From contig NZ_FOMO01000001.1 in the NCBI RefSeq assembly GCF_900112645.1, positions 186,001-250,000 on the forward strand: a stretch of DNA of 64,000 nucleotides, written 5' to 3'. This DNA is from Phytopseudomonas straminea. GTDB lineage: Bacteria; Pseudomonadota; Gammaproteobacteria; Pseudomonadales; Pseudomonadaceae. The first letter of the stretch is position 1, and each line of letters starts with the position of its first letter. A model generated the notes under the pieces. That model was not told where the DNA came from, did not search any database, and was given only the letters and a program-made list of their open reading frames with translations. A program made the translations under genes and the position numbers. This document shows positions 38,896 to 48,292 of this stretch, one piece after another.

Positions 38896-40664
38896 GCGGC
38901 ATGGTCAAGAAACTGCCTGCAACCGACGTCGTGGTAGTAGGGCTCGGCTGGGCCGGCTCGATCATCGCCAAGGAACTGGCCGACGAAGGCCTGCGCGTGA
39001 TGGGCTTCGAGCGGGGCGCCTGGCGTGACACGGCGAGCGACTTCAACATTGCCTCGGTAGCTGATGAGCTGCGCTACGTGCAGCGCCAGGAGCTGATGCT
39101 GCGCACCCGCCAGAACACCTGCACGATGCGCAACAAGCCCAGCGAAACCGCGCTGCCGATGCGCACCTGGGGCTCGTTCCACCCGGGTAATGGCACCGGC
39201 GGAGCCGGCAACCACTGGGCCGGCATCACCTTTCGCTTCCAGCCCGAGGAATTCCGCCTCAAGAGCCACCTCACCGAGCGCTACGGTAGCCAGGCCATCG
39301 AAGGCCTGACCCTGCAGGATTGGGGTACCACCTGGGAAGAGATGGAGCCGCACTACGACGCTTTCGACCGCGTCGCGGGCATCTCCGGCAAGGCGGGCAA
39401 CCTCGATGGCAAGATCATCGAAGGCGGCAATCCCTTCGAAGGTCCGCGCTCCAATGAATACCCCAACCCACCGACCAAGCAGACCTACGCGCCCACGCTG
39501 TTCGCCGAAGCGGCGCGCAACATGGGCTACAAGCCGTTCCCGGTACCCTCTGCACTGGCCTCCCAGGGCTATACCAACCAGTACGGCGTGACCATGGGGC
39601 CGTGCACCTTCTGCGGCTTCTGCACCAACTACGGCTGCGCCAACTATTCCAAGGCCAGCGCCATCGTCAACGTGCTGCCGGCGCTGGTGCGCATGCCCAA
39701 CTTCACCGCCAACACCCACTGCGAGGTGCTGGAAGTGACCAAGGACAGCACCGGCAAGCGCGCCACCGGCATCGTCTACGTCGACGCCAACGGCGAGAAG
39801 TGGGAGCAGCCAGCGGACATCGTGGTAGTCGCCGCCTTCACCTTCGAGAACGTACGCCTGATGCTGCTCTCCGGCATCGGCGAGCCGTACGACCCGATCA
39901 GCAACACCGGCACCACCGGCCGCAACTACGCCTACCAGACGGCCAACAACGTGCAGCTGTTCTTCGATGACAAGAACTTCAACCCCTTCATCGGTGGCGG
40001 CGCCATCGGCATGGGCATCGACGAATTCAACAACGACAATTTCGACCATTCCGGCCTGGGCTTCGTCGGCGGTGGCAGCACCCGGGTGACGCCCATCGGC
40101 GCTGCGCCGATCAACTCGCGCCCGGTACCGCCGGGCACGCCCAAGTGGGGCAAGGAGTGGAAGAAGACCACGGCGCAGTACTACGCCGCGAGCATGTCCA
40201 TCGGCTGCGAGGCGAGCAACTACAGCGCGCGTACCAACTACCTGTCGCTCGACCCGACCTACAAGGACCCCCACGGCCGACCGCTGTTGCGCATCACCTT
40301 CGACTTCACCGAAAACGACCTGCGCATGGCCCAGTACGTGACCGACAAGACCGCCGAGATCGCCAAGGCACTGAATCCCAAGATGATGTTTGCCAGCCCG
40401 CGCAAGGGGCCCTGGTCGAACACTTCCTACCAGTCGTCCCATGTGGTGGGCGGCTTCGTGATGGGCGCCGACCCGGCGACCAGTTCGGTGAACAAGCACC
40501 TGCAGGTGTGGGGCGTGCCTAACCTGTTCGTGGTCGGCGCCTCGGCCTTCCCGCAGAACCCTGGCTACAACCCCACCGGCACCGTCGGCGCGCTGGCCTT
40601 CAAAGCCGCCCACGCGATCCGCACCCAGTACCTCAAGCGGCCCGGGGAGATGATCAACGTATGA
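38892..40664 (+). CDS. Gluconate 2-dehydrogenase-type flavoprotein subunit (GMC)
   Basis: 590-residue FAD enzyme of the GMC oxidoreductase group; oxidises a sugar acid (gluconate or 2-ketogluconate in characterised relatives) in the periplasm and passes electrons to the cytochrome. FAD-binding VVVGLGWAGS is near the N-terminus, GTGGAGNHWAG in the flavin region, a cysteine-rich CTFCGFCTNYGC at about residues 236-247 that could hold an iron-sulfur centre as in fructose or gluconate dehydrogenases, and GYNPTGTVGALA at the C-terminus. No signal peptide of its own. Coupled by ATGA overlaps on both sides. Confidence 0.93.
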   Translation: MSGMVKKLPATDVVVVGLGWAGSIIAKELADEGLRVMGFERGAWRDTASDFNIASVADELRYVQRQELMLRTRQNTCTMRNKPSETALPMRTWGSFHPGNGTGGAGNHWAGITFRFQPEEFRLKSHLTERYGSQAIEGLTLQDWGTTWEEMEPHYDAFDRVAGISGKAGNLDGKIIEGGNPFEGPRSNEYPNPPTKQTYAPTLFAEAARNMGYKPFPVPSALASQGYTNQYGVTMGPCTFCGFCTNYGCANYSKASAIVNVLPALVRMPNFTANTHCEVLEVTKDSTGKRATGIVYVDANGEKWEQPADIVVVAAFTFENVRLMLLSGIGEPYDPISNTGTTGRNYAYQTANNVQLFFDDKNFNPFIGGGAIGMGIDEFNNDNFDHSGLGFVGGGSTRVTPIGAAPINSRPVPPGTPKWGKEWKKTTAQYYAASMSIGCEASNYSARTNYLSLDPTYKDPHGRPLLRITFDFTENDLRMAQYVTDKTAEIAKALNPKMMFASPRKGPWSNTSYQSSHVVGGFVMGADPATSSVNKHLQVWGVPNLFVVGASAFPQNPGYNPTGTVGALAFKAAHAIRTQYLKRPGEMINV

Positions 40665-41887
40665 AGACTCTTCTCAGCGTCAGCTTCGCCCTGCTGACCG
40701 CCGCCAGCGCCGGGGCCCATGCTCTCGGTGGCCAGGACGCCTACGAGCTGGTAGAGAAAGGCCGCTACATCTCCACACTCGGCGACTGTACGGCCTGCCA
40801 CACCATCCCTGGCAAACCGCTGTTCTCCGGCGGCGTGGCCATCGATACGCCGTTCGGCAAACTGCTGGGCGCCAACATCACCCCGGACCAGGAAACCGGT
40901 ATCGGCCGCTGGAGCTTCGAGGAGTTCGAAGCCAGCATGGCCCGCGGCCACCGCCGCGACGGCAAGCAGCTCTATCCAGCCATGCCCTATTCGGCGTACA
41001 CCAAGGTCACCCGCGCCGATAACCAGGCGCTATGGGCCTACCTGCGCACCATCGAGCCGGTGCACAACAAGGTGGAGACCAACCAGCTGCCATTCCCCTT
41101 CAGCCTGCGCATGAACATGAAGGTGTGGAACTGGATGAACTTCGAACAAGGCGAGTTCAAACCCAAAGCCGACAAGAACGCCGAGTGGAACCGCGGCGCC
41201 TATCTGGTGCAGGGCCTGGGCCACTGCGGCAGCTGCCACACGCCGAAGAACCTGCTCGGCGGCGACAAGAACGACGAGTTCCTGCAGGGCGGCGTGCTGC
41301 AAGGCTGGATGGCGCCCAATATCACCGGCGCCGCCCATGTCGGTCTTGGCGACTGGAGCGAAGCGGACATCGTTCAGTACCTGAAGACCGGCGCCAACCG
41401 TTTCGACATCGCCTCCGGGCCGATGGCCGAGGCGGTCGAGCACTCGACCCAGCACTGGCGTGACGAGGACCTGATGGCCGTGGCCGTCTACCTCAAGGAC
41501 CTCGATCACGAGCACGACAAGCCCAAAGCGCTGGCCGCGGATGATCCGGTGATGAGGGCCGGCAGCGCCATCTACGCCGACCGCTGCTCGGGCTGCCACA
41601 CGCCCAATGGCGACGGCATTGCCACACTGTTTCCCAAGCTGGCCAACGCGCCGCTGGTCAACGCTCAGGATGCCGCCTCCATGATCCGCGTCGTGCTGGC
41701 CGGCAACCGTGCAGTGAGCACCGATGCGGCGCCCACCGGCCCGGCGATGCCGGCCTTCGCCTGGAACCTGTCGGATGAGAACGTCGCCGATGTGCTGACC
41801 TACATCCGCAACAGCTGGGGCAACGCCGCCGCACCGATCAGTGCCGATGAAGTGCGCAAACAGCGAGAGGCCCTGCAGAGCGAGTAA
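40661..41887 (+). CDS. Triheme cytochrome c subunit of the dehydrogenase
   Basis: 408-residue exported cytochrome with a signal peptide (LLSVSFALLTAASAGAHA) and three c-type heme sites: C43-TA-C46-H, C189-GS-C192-H and C309-SG-C312-H. In this family it accepts electrons from the flavoprotein and delivers them to ubiquinone or the oxidase. The C-terminus is only mildly amphipathic, so membrane anchoring is not obvious. Last gene of the three-gene operon, resembling P. aeruginosa PA2264-PA2266. Confidence 0.95.
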   Translation: MKTLLSVSFALLTAASAGAHALGGQDAYELVEKGRYISTLGDCTACHTIPGKPLFSGGVAIDTPFGKLLGANITPDQETGIGRWSFEEFEASMARGHRRDGKQLYPAMPYSAYTKVTRADNQALWAYLRTIEPVHNKVETNQLPFPFSLRMNMKVWNWMNFEQGEFKPKADKNAEWNRGAYLVQGLGHCGSCHTPKNLLGGDKNDEFLQGGVLQGWMAPNITGAAHVGLGDWSEADIVQYLKTGANRFDIASGPMAEAVEHSTQHWRDEDLMAVAVYLKDLDHEHDKPKALAADDPVMRAGSAIYADRCSGCHTPNGDGIATLFPKLANAPLVNAQDAASMIRVVLAGNRAVSTDAAPTGPAMPAFAWNLSDENVADVLTYIRNSWGNAAAPISADEVRKQREALQSE

Positions 41888-42012
41888 GACAACCTGCAGC
41901 ATTGCCGCCGGCCTGCTCCATCAGGTCGGCAGCAACGCCCACTGCAGGCCGGCGAAACTGGTGCGATAATCTGCGCCTTTCAAGGCCGGCGCCGTAACGC
42001 AGGAAAAACACG

Positions 42013-42498
42013 ATGAAGAATTCGCAGCGAGGATCGGGCCACCTGTTCAGCCTGATGGTGATCGGGCTTATCGTCTGGGGCGCTTACGTCACCGTTTACG
42101 TGCCCTACGAGCACCGCAAGTCGATGGACGAATTTCGCAGCAACCCGCCTGCGGTGAGCCCGGCAAAAATGGCGGTGATCGATAGCTACAAGACTCGGCC
42201 GGCCCCTGCTCAACTACCCCATGGCGTGTACACCGGCAGCGTCGAGCAGGACGGCTACCCGATGACCATCAGCTTCACCTTCGGTGACGACGGGCAGATC
42301 ACCAAGAAAGCGCATATCAAGACCTACGATTTCTCGGCCTCGGCGCGTTATCGCCTCGACGGCGCGGTGATGCTGTTCAGTGACGTGAAAGGCGACGCGG
42401 TGCTGTTTCCGCAGCCGGGCGAACCGCTGGAGGTGATCAGCGACAGCGAGATTCATATCCCCGGGCCGGACAAGCCGCTGGTGCTGACTCGCCAGTAA
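42013..42498 (+). CDS. Membrane-anchored hypothetical protein
   Basis: 161 residues with one N-terminal helix (residues about 11-30, LFSLMVIGLIVWGAYVTVYV) and a periplasmic beta-rich domain (HGVYTGSVEQDGYPMTISFTF, RYRLDGAVMLFSDV). I do not recognise the family. GGAAA precedes the start weakly. The gene is 125 bases after the cytochrome gene and may have its own promoter. Confidence 0.7.
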   Translation: MKNSQRGSGHLFSLMVIGLIVWGAYVTVYVPYEHRKSMDEFRSNPPAVSPAKMAVIDSYKTRPAPAQLPHGVYTGSVEQDGYPMTISFTFGDDGQITKKAHIKTYDFSASARYRLDGAVMLFSDVKGDAVLFPQPGEPLEVISDSEIHIPGPDKPLVLTRQ

Positions 42499-42507
42499 AC
42501 ATGGGTG

Positions 42508-42690
42508 CTACGCGTTCTGGTCGCGCTCGCTGTCGATCAGCTGCGCCACCTTGGCGGCTGCCTCCACTTCGCTGGCGAAGAAGTGCTGCTGATCATCGGC
42601 GGTGACCACCTGAAAGATTTCTTCCTCGCCCAGGTGCCGCTGCTCTTCGGGTATCTCGCTGCCCTGCAATTTTTTCAATCTCACGGCCAT
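42508..42690 (-). CDS. Small conserved-looking hypothetical protein
   Basis: 60-residue charged protein (MAVRLKKLQGSEIPEEQRHL..) ending ERDQNA. On its own strand AGGAG sits nine bases upstream of the ATG, and codon use fits real genes of this region. It is convergent to the 42013 gene with a ten-base gap. Function unknown. Confidence 0.55.
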   Translation of the reverse strand: MAVRLKKLQGSEIPEEQRHLGEEEIFQVVTADDQQHFFASEVEAAAKVAQLIDSERDQNA

Positions 42691-42791
42691 CGCGGCGCAC
42701 TCCTGATGGGTAACCCTGCAGCTATGACTGGCCAGGCTCCGGCGAAGTGCTGGGTAAATTTTGTGCCGGGTGATGGCAGCCGTGCGGATGC

Positions 42792-45266
42792 TCAGCCGCC
42801 GGACATGGCACTCTGGAGCACCTTGGTAAGGATGCGCGACAGCTGCTCCACTGAATAAGGCTTTTGCAGCAACTCGAAGCCGTGGCTGCCCTCTTCGGCC
42901 AGTACCTCGCTGTAGCCGGAGGTCAGCACCACCGGCAGCAATGGATGACGGTGCCGGATGGTCTTGCCCAAGTCGATGCCATTCATGCCGGGCATCATCA
43001 CGTCGGAAAACACCACATCGAAGGTCTGGGCGACGTCTCCCAGAAGAGCCAGCGCCTGCCCGGCATTCCTTGCCAGGGTGGGCAGGTAGCCGAGCTCCTG
43101 CAGCGCGCTGATGCAGAAGTTGCCGACATCGATGTTGTCTTCGACGACCAGCACGCGGGTGCCGTGGGCGCCCTCCAGCAGCTGCGGTTCGGCCATGGTG
43201 GCGCGAGGCGACGGCGCCTGCGCGACACGCGGCAGGTACAGGGTGAACGTAGTGCCCTCACCCACCACGCTGTCGACCACGATTTCGCCGCCTGACTGCT
43301 TGGCGAAACCGAACACCTGGGATAGGCCAAGACCGGTGCCCTTGCCCACTTCCTTGGTGGTGAAAAATGGATCGAAGATCGTCTCCAGATGCGCCGGTTC
43401 GATGCCGGTGCCGTTGTCGGCGATGGACACGGCGACGAACTCGCCATCGACCGCAGCGCCCATGCGACTGGCCGGAATCTGCATGCAGGGCGCAACGCGA
43501 ATGCGAATGCGGCCCGCGCCGTTGAGCGCGTCGCGGGCATTGAGCGCCAGGTTGACCACGGCCGTATCGAACTGATTGGTATCGGCGTACACGTGGCACG
43601 GCTGCTCAGGCAAATCGAGGTGCAGTTCGATGCAGGTGCCGTTGAGGGTCGCCAGCATGTCGGTCAGGGCCTGCAGGCTTTTCCCCACTGAAAACACTTC
43701 AGGGTTCAGGGTCTGACGCCGGGCGAAGGACAGCAGCTGGCCGGTCAGCCGCGCGGCACGGTCGACCGTATCGGAAATCGCCTCTAGATAACGCAGCCGC
43801 CTCTCGTCCGGCAGGCCGGGTCGTTTGAGCAGATTGCTGGAGGAGCGGATGACGGTCAGCAGGTTGTTGAAGTCATGGGCCACGCCGCCGGTGAGTTGGC
43901 CGACCGCTTCGAGCTTCTGCGCCTGACGCAGCGCCGACTGAGTACGCTCCAGCTCCTGCTGCGCGCGCAACTGCTCGGTGATGTCATGGGCGAAATGGAA
44001 GGCGCCGATGACCTGCCCGTCAGCATCACGCAGTGGCGTGTAGGCCAGGTCGTAATGGCGCAGCTCATCTGTGGGCAGGCCGTACTGGGCGGCGACGCGG
44101 AAGGTTTCGCCGCTCAGGGCACGCTGCATGTAGCCACGCAGGCCGCGGCCCTGCTGCTCGGGAATCAGCTCGGGCAGCACTTCGCCGCCAGCCAGCGTCA
44201 CGCCGTAGAGTTCACGCATGGCACGGGCGTGGGCCTGGTTGAAGGCGACCTGCCGGCACTCGGTATCGAAGATGCAGATCGGCACGGCGTTGGCTTCGAT
44301 CACATCGTGGAACAGGCGCAGCTTGGCGGTGCGCTCAGCCACCTGCTGCTCGAGGGTGGCGTTGAGTTCGCGCAGTTGCGCCTCGCTGGCCTTGAGCGCG
44401 GCCTCGGCCTCCTTGCGGGCGCTGATATCGGAGGCCGCGCCCAGCCAGCTAGTGATGGCACCATCGGCGGCAAATAGTGGCACTGCACGCACGTGAGCCC
44501 AGCCGATGGTGCCATCGACCCGGTTGACCGGATGCTCGATGTGGTAGATGCCGGTAGCGATGGCCCGCTCGATTTCCGCACGCACCATATCGCGGGCCTC
44601 GGCAGGAATGTATTCATCCAGCCAGTTGCTGTTGGTGGTTTGCGTATCGGGGATGAAGTTGCCGCCATTGAGCTCGTGCAACTGGCTCCAGTCGGCGCTG
44701 ATATAGAAGCGCACCTCGGAGGACGAGCGCACCAGGGCGTCCAGGTGCTGCTCGCTGTCACGCAATGCCTGGGCGGCCTTGACGTGTTCGGTGGTCTCGC
44801 GGGTATAGCACAGCACGCCGGCGATCAGTCCGGCATCGTCACGCAGCGGCGAGAACGAATAGCTCCACCAGGTCTGCTCGGGTTCGCCGTGCCGCGCCAT
44901 TTTGATGGGCACATCAACGTAGCGTACAGCTTCGCCCTGCATGGCCTGCATCAACGGCGTACGTACCGCTTCCCAGGCATCCGCCCACAATACCGGCAGC
45001 GGCTGTCCAAGGGCACCAGACAGGCGCGGCCCGAAAATCGGCCGGTAGGCATCGTTATAGAAGAAGGTCAGCTCCGGGCCCCAGACCAGATACATGCTTT
45101 CCGGGGAATTGAGCATCAGTTCGAGCGCGCTGCACAGCGCCAGCGGCCAGGTGTCGGACGTACCTAGTGGGCTGCTTGTCCAGTCGTGATCACGGATTAG
45201 GGCGCCGGTTTCGCCGCCGCCAATCAGAAACGCTCGTTGTTCCATGGGACCCGCATTCATATCCAT
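42792..45266 (-). CDS. Triple-PAS hybrid histidine kinase with C-terminal receiver
   Basis: 824-residue soluble sensor: three PAS/PAC modules (about 40-165, 170-290, 320-435), HisKA with H464 in [14 protein letters not shown], an ATPase domain (about 560-675; [33 protein letters not shown]) and a receiver (about 698-815; [13 protein letters not shown]). The HDFNNLL box marks the large class of PAS hybrid kinases with self-contained receivers. The first PAS is the light/oxygen-type that lacks an obvious flavin cysteine. Alternative start MEQRAF seven codons downstream is possible. Confidence 0.92.
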   Translation of the reverse strand: MDMNAGPMEQRAFLIGGGETGALIRDHDWTSSPLGTSDTWPLALCSALELMLNSPESMYLVWGPELTFFYNDAYRPIFGPRLSGALGQPLPVLWADAWEAVRTPLMQAMQGEAVRYVDVPIKMARHGEPEQTWWSYSFSPLRDDAGLIAGVLCYTRETTEHVKAAQALRDSEQHLDALVRSSSEVRFYISADWSQLHELNGGNFIPDTQTTNSNWLDEYIPAEARDMVRAEIERAIATGIYHIEHPVNRVDGTIGWAHVRAVPLFAADGAITSWLGAASDISARKEAEAALKASEAQLRELNATLEQQVAERTAKLRLFHDVIEANAVPICIFDTECRQVAFNQAHARAMRELYGVTLAGGEVLPELIPEQQGRGLRGYMQRALSGETFRVAAQYGLPTDELRHYDLAYTPLRDADGQVIGAFHFAHDITEQLRAQQELERTQSALRQAQKLEAVGQLTGGVAHDFNNLLTVIRSSSNLLKRPGLPDERRLRYLEAISDTVDRAARLTGQLLSFARRQTLNPEVFSVGKSLQALTDMLATLNGTCIELHLDLPEQPCHVYADTNQFDTAVVNLALNARDALNGAGRIRIRVAPCMQIPASRMGAAVDGEFVAVSIADNGTGIEPAHLETIFDPFFTTKEVGKGTGLGLSQVFGFAKQSGGEIVVDSVVGEGTTFTLYLPRVAQAPSPRATMAEPQLLEGAHGTRVLVVEDNIDVGNFCISALQELGYLPTLARNAGQALALLGDVAQTFDVVFSDVMMPGMNGIDLGKTIRHRHPLLPVVLTSGYSEVLAEEGSHGFELLQKPYSVEQLSRILTKVLQSAMSGG

Positions 45267-45399
45267 TGCAGTTGAACGACAGCCCTCGGGGCGGATGTGC
45301 CGGCCAGTCCAATGCCAGGACAGGCAGCGCCGGATACAGAGTGCGATGTGACGCGGGCAGTTCAGACGCTATCGATAGGGTTGATCAGCCGAGCCTGGC

Positions 45400-46158
45400 T
45401 CAAGGTAGCCGATCATACGCCATCGCTTGAGCGTAACGCTGCTGAATACGCGCCAGCTCGCCACTGGCGCGCAACTGATCGAGGGCCTCAGCCCAGGCGG
45501 CGACCGTGGCGTCGTCACTGTCCTGGCTGAAGGCGATGTACAGCGCCGAGCGGTACAGCGTGACCGGCACCCGCCGCAGCGTGCCCGGGGCGATGCCAAG
45601 CTGGGCGCTGTAATAGGCCACTCCGGCATCGGTATCGCCGACGATGATGCCAGTGCGCCCGGCGAGCAGCATGCGATAGAGCTGCTGGCTGCTGGTCGCG
45701 CGCTTCTGCAGGTTTGTAAAACCCTGGGCCTCGAGCACGTCAGGAATAAGCCCGGCATGCCGGGTGGTGATCTGCGGCGCCTGGCGCAACTGCTCGAGGG
45801 AATCCACCGGCGGCGTTCCGACCAGTTGGTAGGGATGGATCGCCTCCTCGACGATGGGCCCAACCCACTTGTACAGCGGCTCACGCTCGGGCGTGCGGAA
45901 CATCGAATACATGATGGTTCTGGGGCGATTCGTCAGCACCAGGGAGCTGCGCATGCTCGGCACCATCACGACGTCGAAACTGTCGCCGGTCAGCATCATG
46001 ATCGCCTGCACGATATCCGTGGCCATGCCGGTGAGTTGATCACCCTGCTGATAGTTGTAGGGCGCCCATTCCTCGGTGACGATCTGATAGGGCTCGGCCC
46101 GGGCGAAGGTGCCAAGCAGCAGGCAGAGCAGCGCAAGGGTCAGACGCGAAAGCTTCAA
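45400..46158 (-). CDS. Orphan periplasmic solute-binding-like protein, copy 3
   Basis: 252 residues, signal peptide ending near FARAEP, then an SBP_bac_3-like fold (VTEEWAPYNYQQ, MATDIVQAIMMLTG, REPLYKWVGPI). It is more distant from the pair at 10-11.7 kb but shares the KWVGPI hinge. No transporter genes adjoin it. Such proteins can serve as extracellular sensors; ligand unknown. Confidence 0.8.
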   Translation of the reverse strand: MKLSRLTLALLCLLLGTFARAEPYQIVTEEWAPYNYQQGDQLTGMATDIVQAIMMLTGDSFDVVMVPSMRSSLVLTNRPRTIMYSMFRTPEREPLYKWVGPIVEEAIHPYQLVGTPPVDSLEQLRQAPQITTRHAGLIPDVLEAQGFTNLQKRATSSQQLYRMLLAGRTGIIVGDTDAGVAYYSAQLGIAPGTLRRVPVTLYRSALYIAFSQDSDDATVAAWAEALDQLRASGELARIQQRYAQAMAYDRLP

Positions 46159-46227
46159 AGGGATGACCTGGGGTCGGGCGGCGCCGGAGTGGCAGGGGAT
46201 AGTATCTTGAGCATAGCCGCTACGATC

Positions 46228-47130
46228 TCAGCCGCGCTCGCTGGCCAGCGCCTCGACCATGAAGTCAACGAAGGCGCGAACCCGCGGCGACAGGTGCCGG
46301 GACTGCGGATAGATGATGGATATCACATCCGCTGCCGGCTCCCAGGTATCTAGAACCGGTACCAGCCGGCCAGCGTCGATTTCGCCTTTCACGTGATAGT
46401 CGTGAATCTGCCCAAGGCCGAAGCCGGCCAACGCTGCGGTATGCAGAGCCAGGCCATCGTTGAAGGTCAACGAACCTCTGGGCTGGAAAGCGCGCGGCTC
46501 ACCCGCCGCCTGGAAAGCCCAGGCACGTGAGCGCCCGGTTACGTGATAGGTCAGCGCCAGGCAATTGTGCTGCGCCAGATCGTCCGGCGATTCGGGCACA
46601 CCATACCTGGCGAAGTAGCCGGGTGTGCCCACCACGCGACGGCGCACCTGAAGCAGCGGCCGGGCGATCAGGCTGGAATCTTCCAGCGGGCCGAAGCGAA
46701 TGGCCACGTCCATACCTTCATCCACCAGATTGACGTAGCGGTCGGTGATCGAGACCGCCAGATCGACCTGCGGATAGCGCGCCTGAAACTCGCCCAGAAG
46801 CGGCACTACCCGGTTACGCCCGAAGGATACCGGCAGGCTGAGCCGCAGGGTGCCCGTCGGCTGTCGCCCCGCCCGGCATAGCACCAGTCTGGCGTCGTTG
46901 AGATCGGCCAGCACCTGCCGGCAACGATGGAAGAACGCCTCGCCATCGACCGTCAGATTGACGCTGCGCGTGGTACGTACCAGCAGTGCCGTGTCCACCT
47001 GGGCCTCCAGGCGCTTGATGGCATTGCTCACACCGGCCTGGGTAATCCCCAACGCCTCGGCCGCCCGTACAAAGCTCTTACGCTCGGCCACCTCGACGAA
47101 GATGCCCAGCGTCTTGAGATCCAGATCCAT
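46228..47130 (-). CDS. LysR-family transcriptional regulator
   Basis: 300-residue regulator: N-terminal winged helix (FVEVAERKSFVRAAEALGITQAGVSNAIKRLE, shown in parts SFVRAAEALG and SNAIKRLEAQ) and a ligand-binding domain (TGTLRLSLPVSFG). I chose ATG 47130; a GTG at 47145 adds five residues but lies in the palindrome that is probably its own operator. It is divergent from an alpha/beta hydrolase gene, the usual arrangement for a LysR regulator and its target. Confidence 0.92.
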   Translation of the reverse strand: MDLDLKTLGIFVEVAERKSFVRAAEALGITQAGVSNAIKRLEAQVDTALLVRTTRSVNLTVDGEAFFHRCRQVLADLNDARLVLCRAGRQPTGTLRLSLPVSFGRNRVVPLLGEFQARYPQVDLAVSITDRYVNLVDEGMDVAIRFGPLEDSSLIARPLLQVRRRVVGTPGYFARYGVPESPDDLAQHNCLALTYHVTGRSRAWAFQAAGEPRAFQPRGSLTFNDGLALHTAALAGFGLGQIHDYHVKGEIDAGRLVPVLDTWEPAADVISIIYPQSRHLSPRVRAFVDFMVEALASERG

Positions 47131-47143
47131 AGGTTTTTCACCC

Positions 47144-47166
47144 ACTCATCATCCACCGTTATGAGT
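47144..47166. promoter_or_regulatory. Candidate LysR operator
   Basis: ACTCAT-N11-ATGAGT is a perfect inverted repeat with the T-N11-A spacing typical of LysR-type binding sites, located between the regulator and the divergent hydrolase gene. Confidence 0.7.
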
Positions 47167-47241
47167 GATGTTACGCCACTGCCAATTTTCTGCCGAGCAC
47201 TGCGCCCTAGGATAGGCATACAACACCACGAGAAATTGCCC

Positions 47242-48135
47242 ATGAACCACACGACCTACGATGAAACGACTTTCGCTGCGACCTTCGAGCACCGCATGCA
47301 AGGCGCGCCAGGCGAGCGTCTGCACTACGTGATCGGCGGCCAGGGCACCCCCATGCTGCTGGTACCCGGCTGGCCGCAGACCTGGTATGCCTGGCGCAAG
47401 ACCATGGTTGCGCTTGCCGAACACTACACGGTCGTCGCCGTGGACCCGCCCGGGCTCGGCGACTCGGACAAGCCCTATGGCGGCTATGACACCGACAGCG
47501 TGGCCAGGCGCCTGCATGAACTGACCCAGGCCCTGGGTTGGGAGCGCTTCGACTTCGTGGGCCACGACGTGGGCGTGTGGATCGGCTATGCCTACGCCAG
47601 CCTGTTTCCGCAGCAGGTTCGCCGGCTCGCTTTGCTGGACGCCACCGTGCCCGGCTTCGCGCCAGAGCAGATGTACGCTTTCGAGTCGACACGCATCAGC
47701 AAGAACTGGCACTTCTATTTCCTCGCCCAACCAGACCTGCCTGAAGCGCTGATCAGCGGCCGCGAACACACCTTTCTCAGCTGGCTCTTCCATGCCAAGG
47801 GAGCGGGCAGCGGCTGGCTCGAACCCCAGGCGCTGGCCGAATACGTGCGCTGCTATAGCGCGCCGGGTGGCTGGCGTGCCGCAGCCGCCTACTACCGGGC
47901 GCTGTTCGAAAGCATGGCGCAAAACCACGAGCATGCGCGCACGCGCCTGAAGATGCCGGTGCTGGCCATGGGCGGCGAGGCGGCACTGGGCAGCATGATG
48001 GAGAGCATGGCCCGCGAGGTGGCCGACAATGTGACAGGCGCGATCGCCCCATGCGGGCACTACATCCCAGAAGAAGCGCCTGACTTCGTGGTCGAGCACC
48101 TGCTTGGTTTCTTGGAGTGGGGTGAGCGGTCGTGA
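47242..48135 (+). CDS. Alpha/beta hydrolase (epoxide hydrolase/dehalogenase type)
   Basis: 297 residues. The oxyanion motif GWPQTWYAWR, nucleophile elbow VGHDVGVW with aspartate D109, and the histidine H273 in CGHYIPEE place it with epoxide hydrolases and fluoroacetate-type dehalogenases, where aspartate, not serine, is the nucleophile. Substrate not assignable. The ATG at 47242 follows GAGAAATT; a long upstream frame runs through the regulator. Probably controlled by the divergent LysR protein. Confidence 0.88.
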   Translation: MNHTTYDETTFAATFEHRMQGAPGERLHYVIGGQGTPMLLVPGWPQTWYAWRKTMVALAEHYTVVAVDPPGLGDSDKPYGGYDTDSVARRLHELTQALGWERFDFVGHDVGVWIGYAYASLFPQQVRRLALLDATVPGFAPEQMYAFESTRISKNWHFYFLAQPDLPEALISGREHTFLSWLFHAKGAGSGWLEPQALAEYVRCYSAPGGWRAAAAYYRALFESMAQNHEHARTRLKMPVLAMGGEAALGSMMESMAREVADNVTGAIAPCGHYIPEEAPDFVVEHLLGFLEWGERS

Positions 48136-48212
48136 AAGGAGGCTGCGTGGCTGCAGGGTCCGCAGCGGTGGTAACCAAGCGCTCTAGAGAATCTGTATCC
48201 ACAAAGCCTGAA

Positions 48213-48231
48213 GATGATATAGATTATTATT
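48213..48231 (+). promoter_or_regulatory. Candidate Fur box upstream of TonB receptor
   Basis: GATGATATAGATTATTATT matches 12 of 19 positions of the Fur consensus and stands in the most AT-rich stretch of the neighbourhood, about 60-80 bases before the receptor start. Confidence 0.45.
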
Positions 48232-48292
48232 CGCCACACCTCTATCTTTACCAACCCTATTCCCTTCGATCATGCGATCAGCAGGATTGCTC

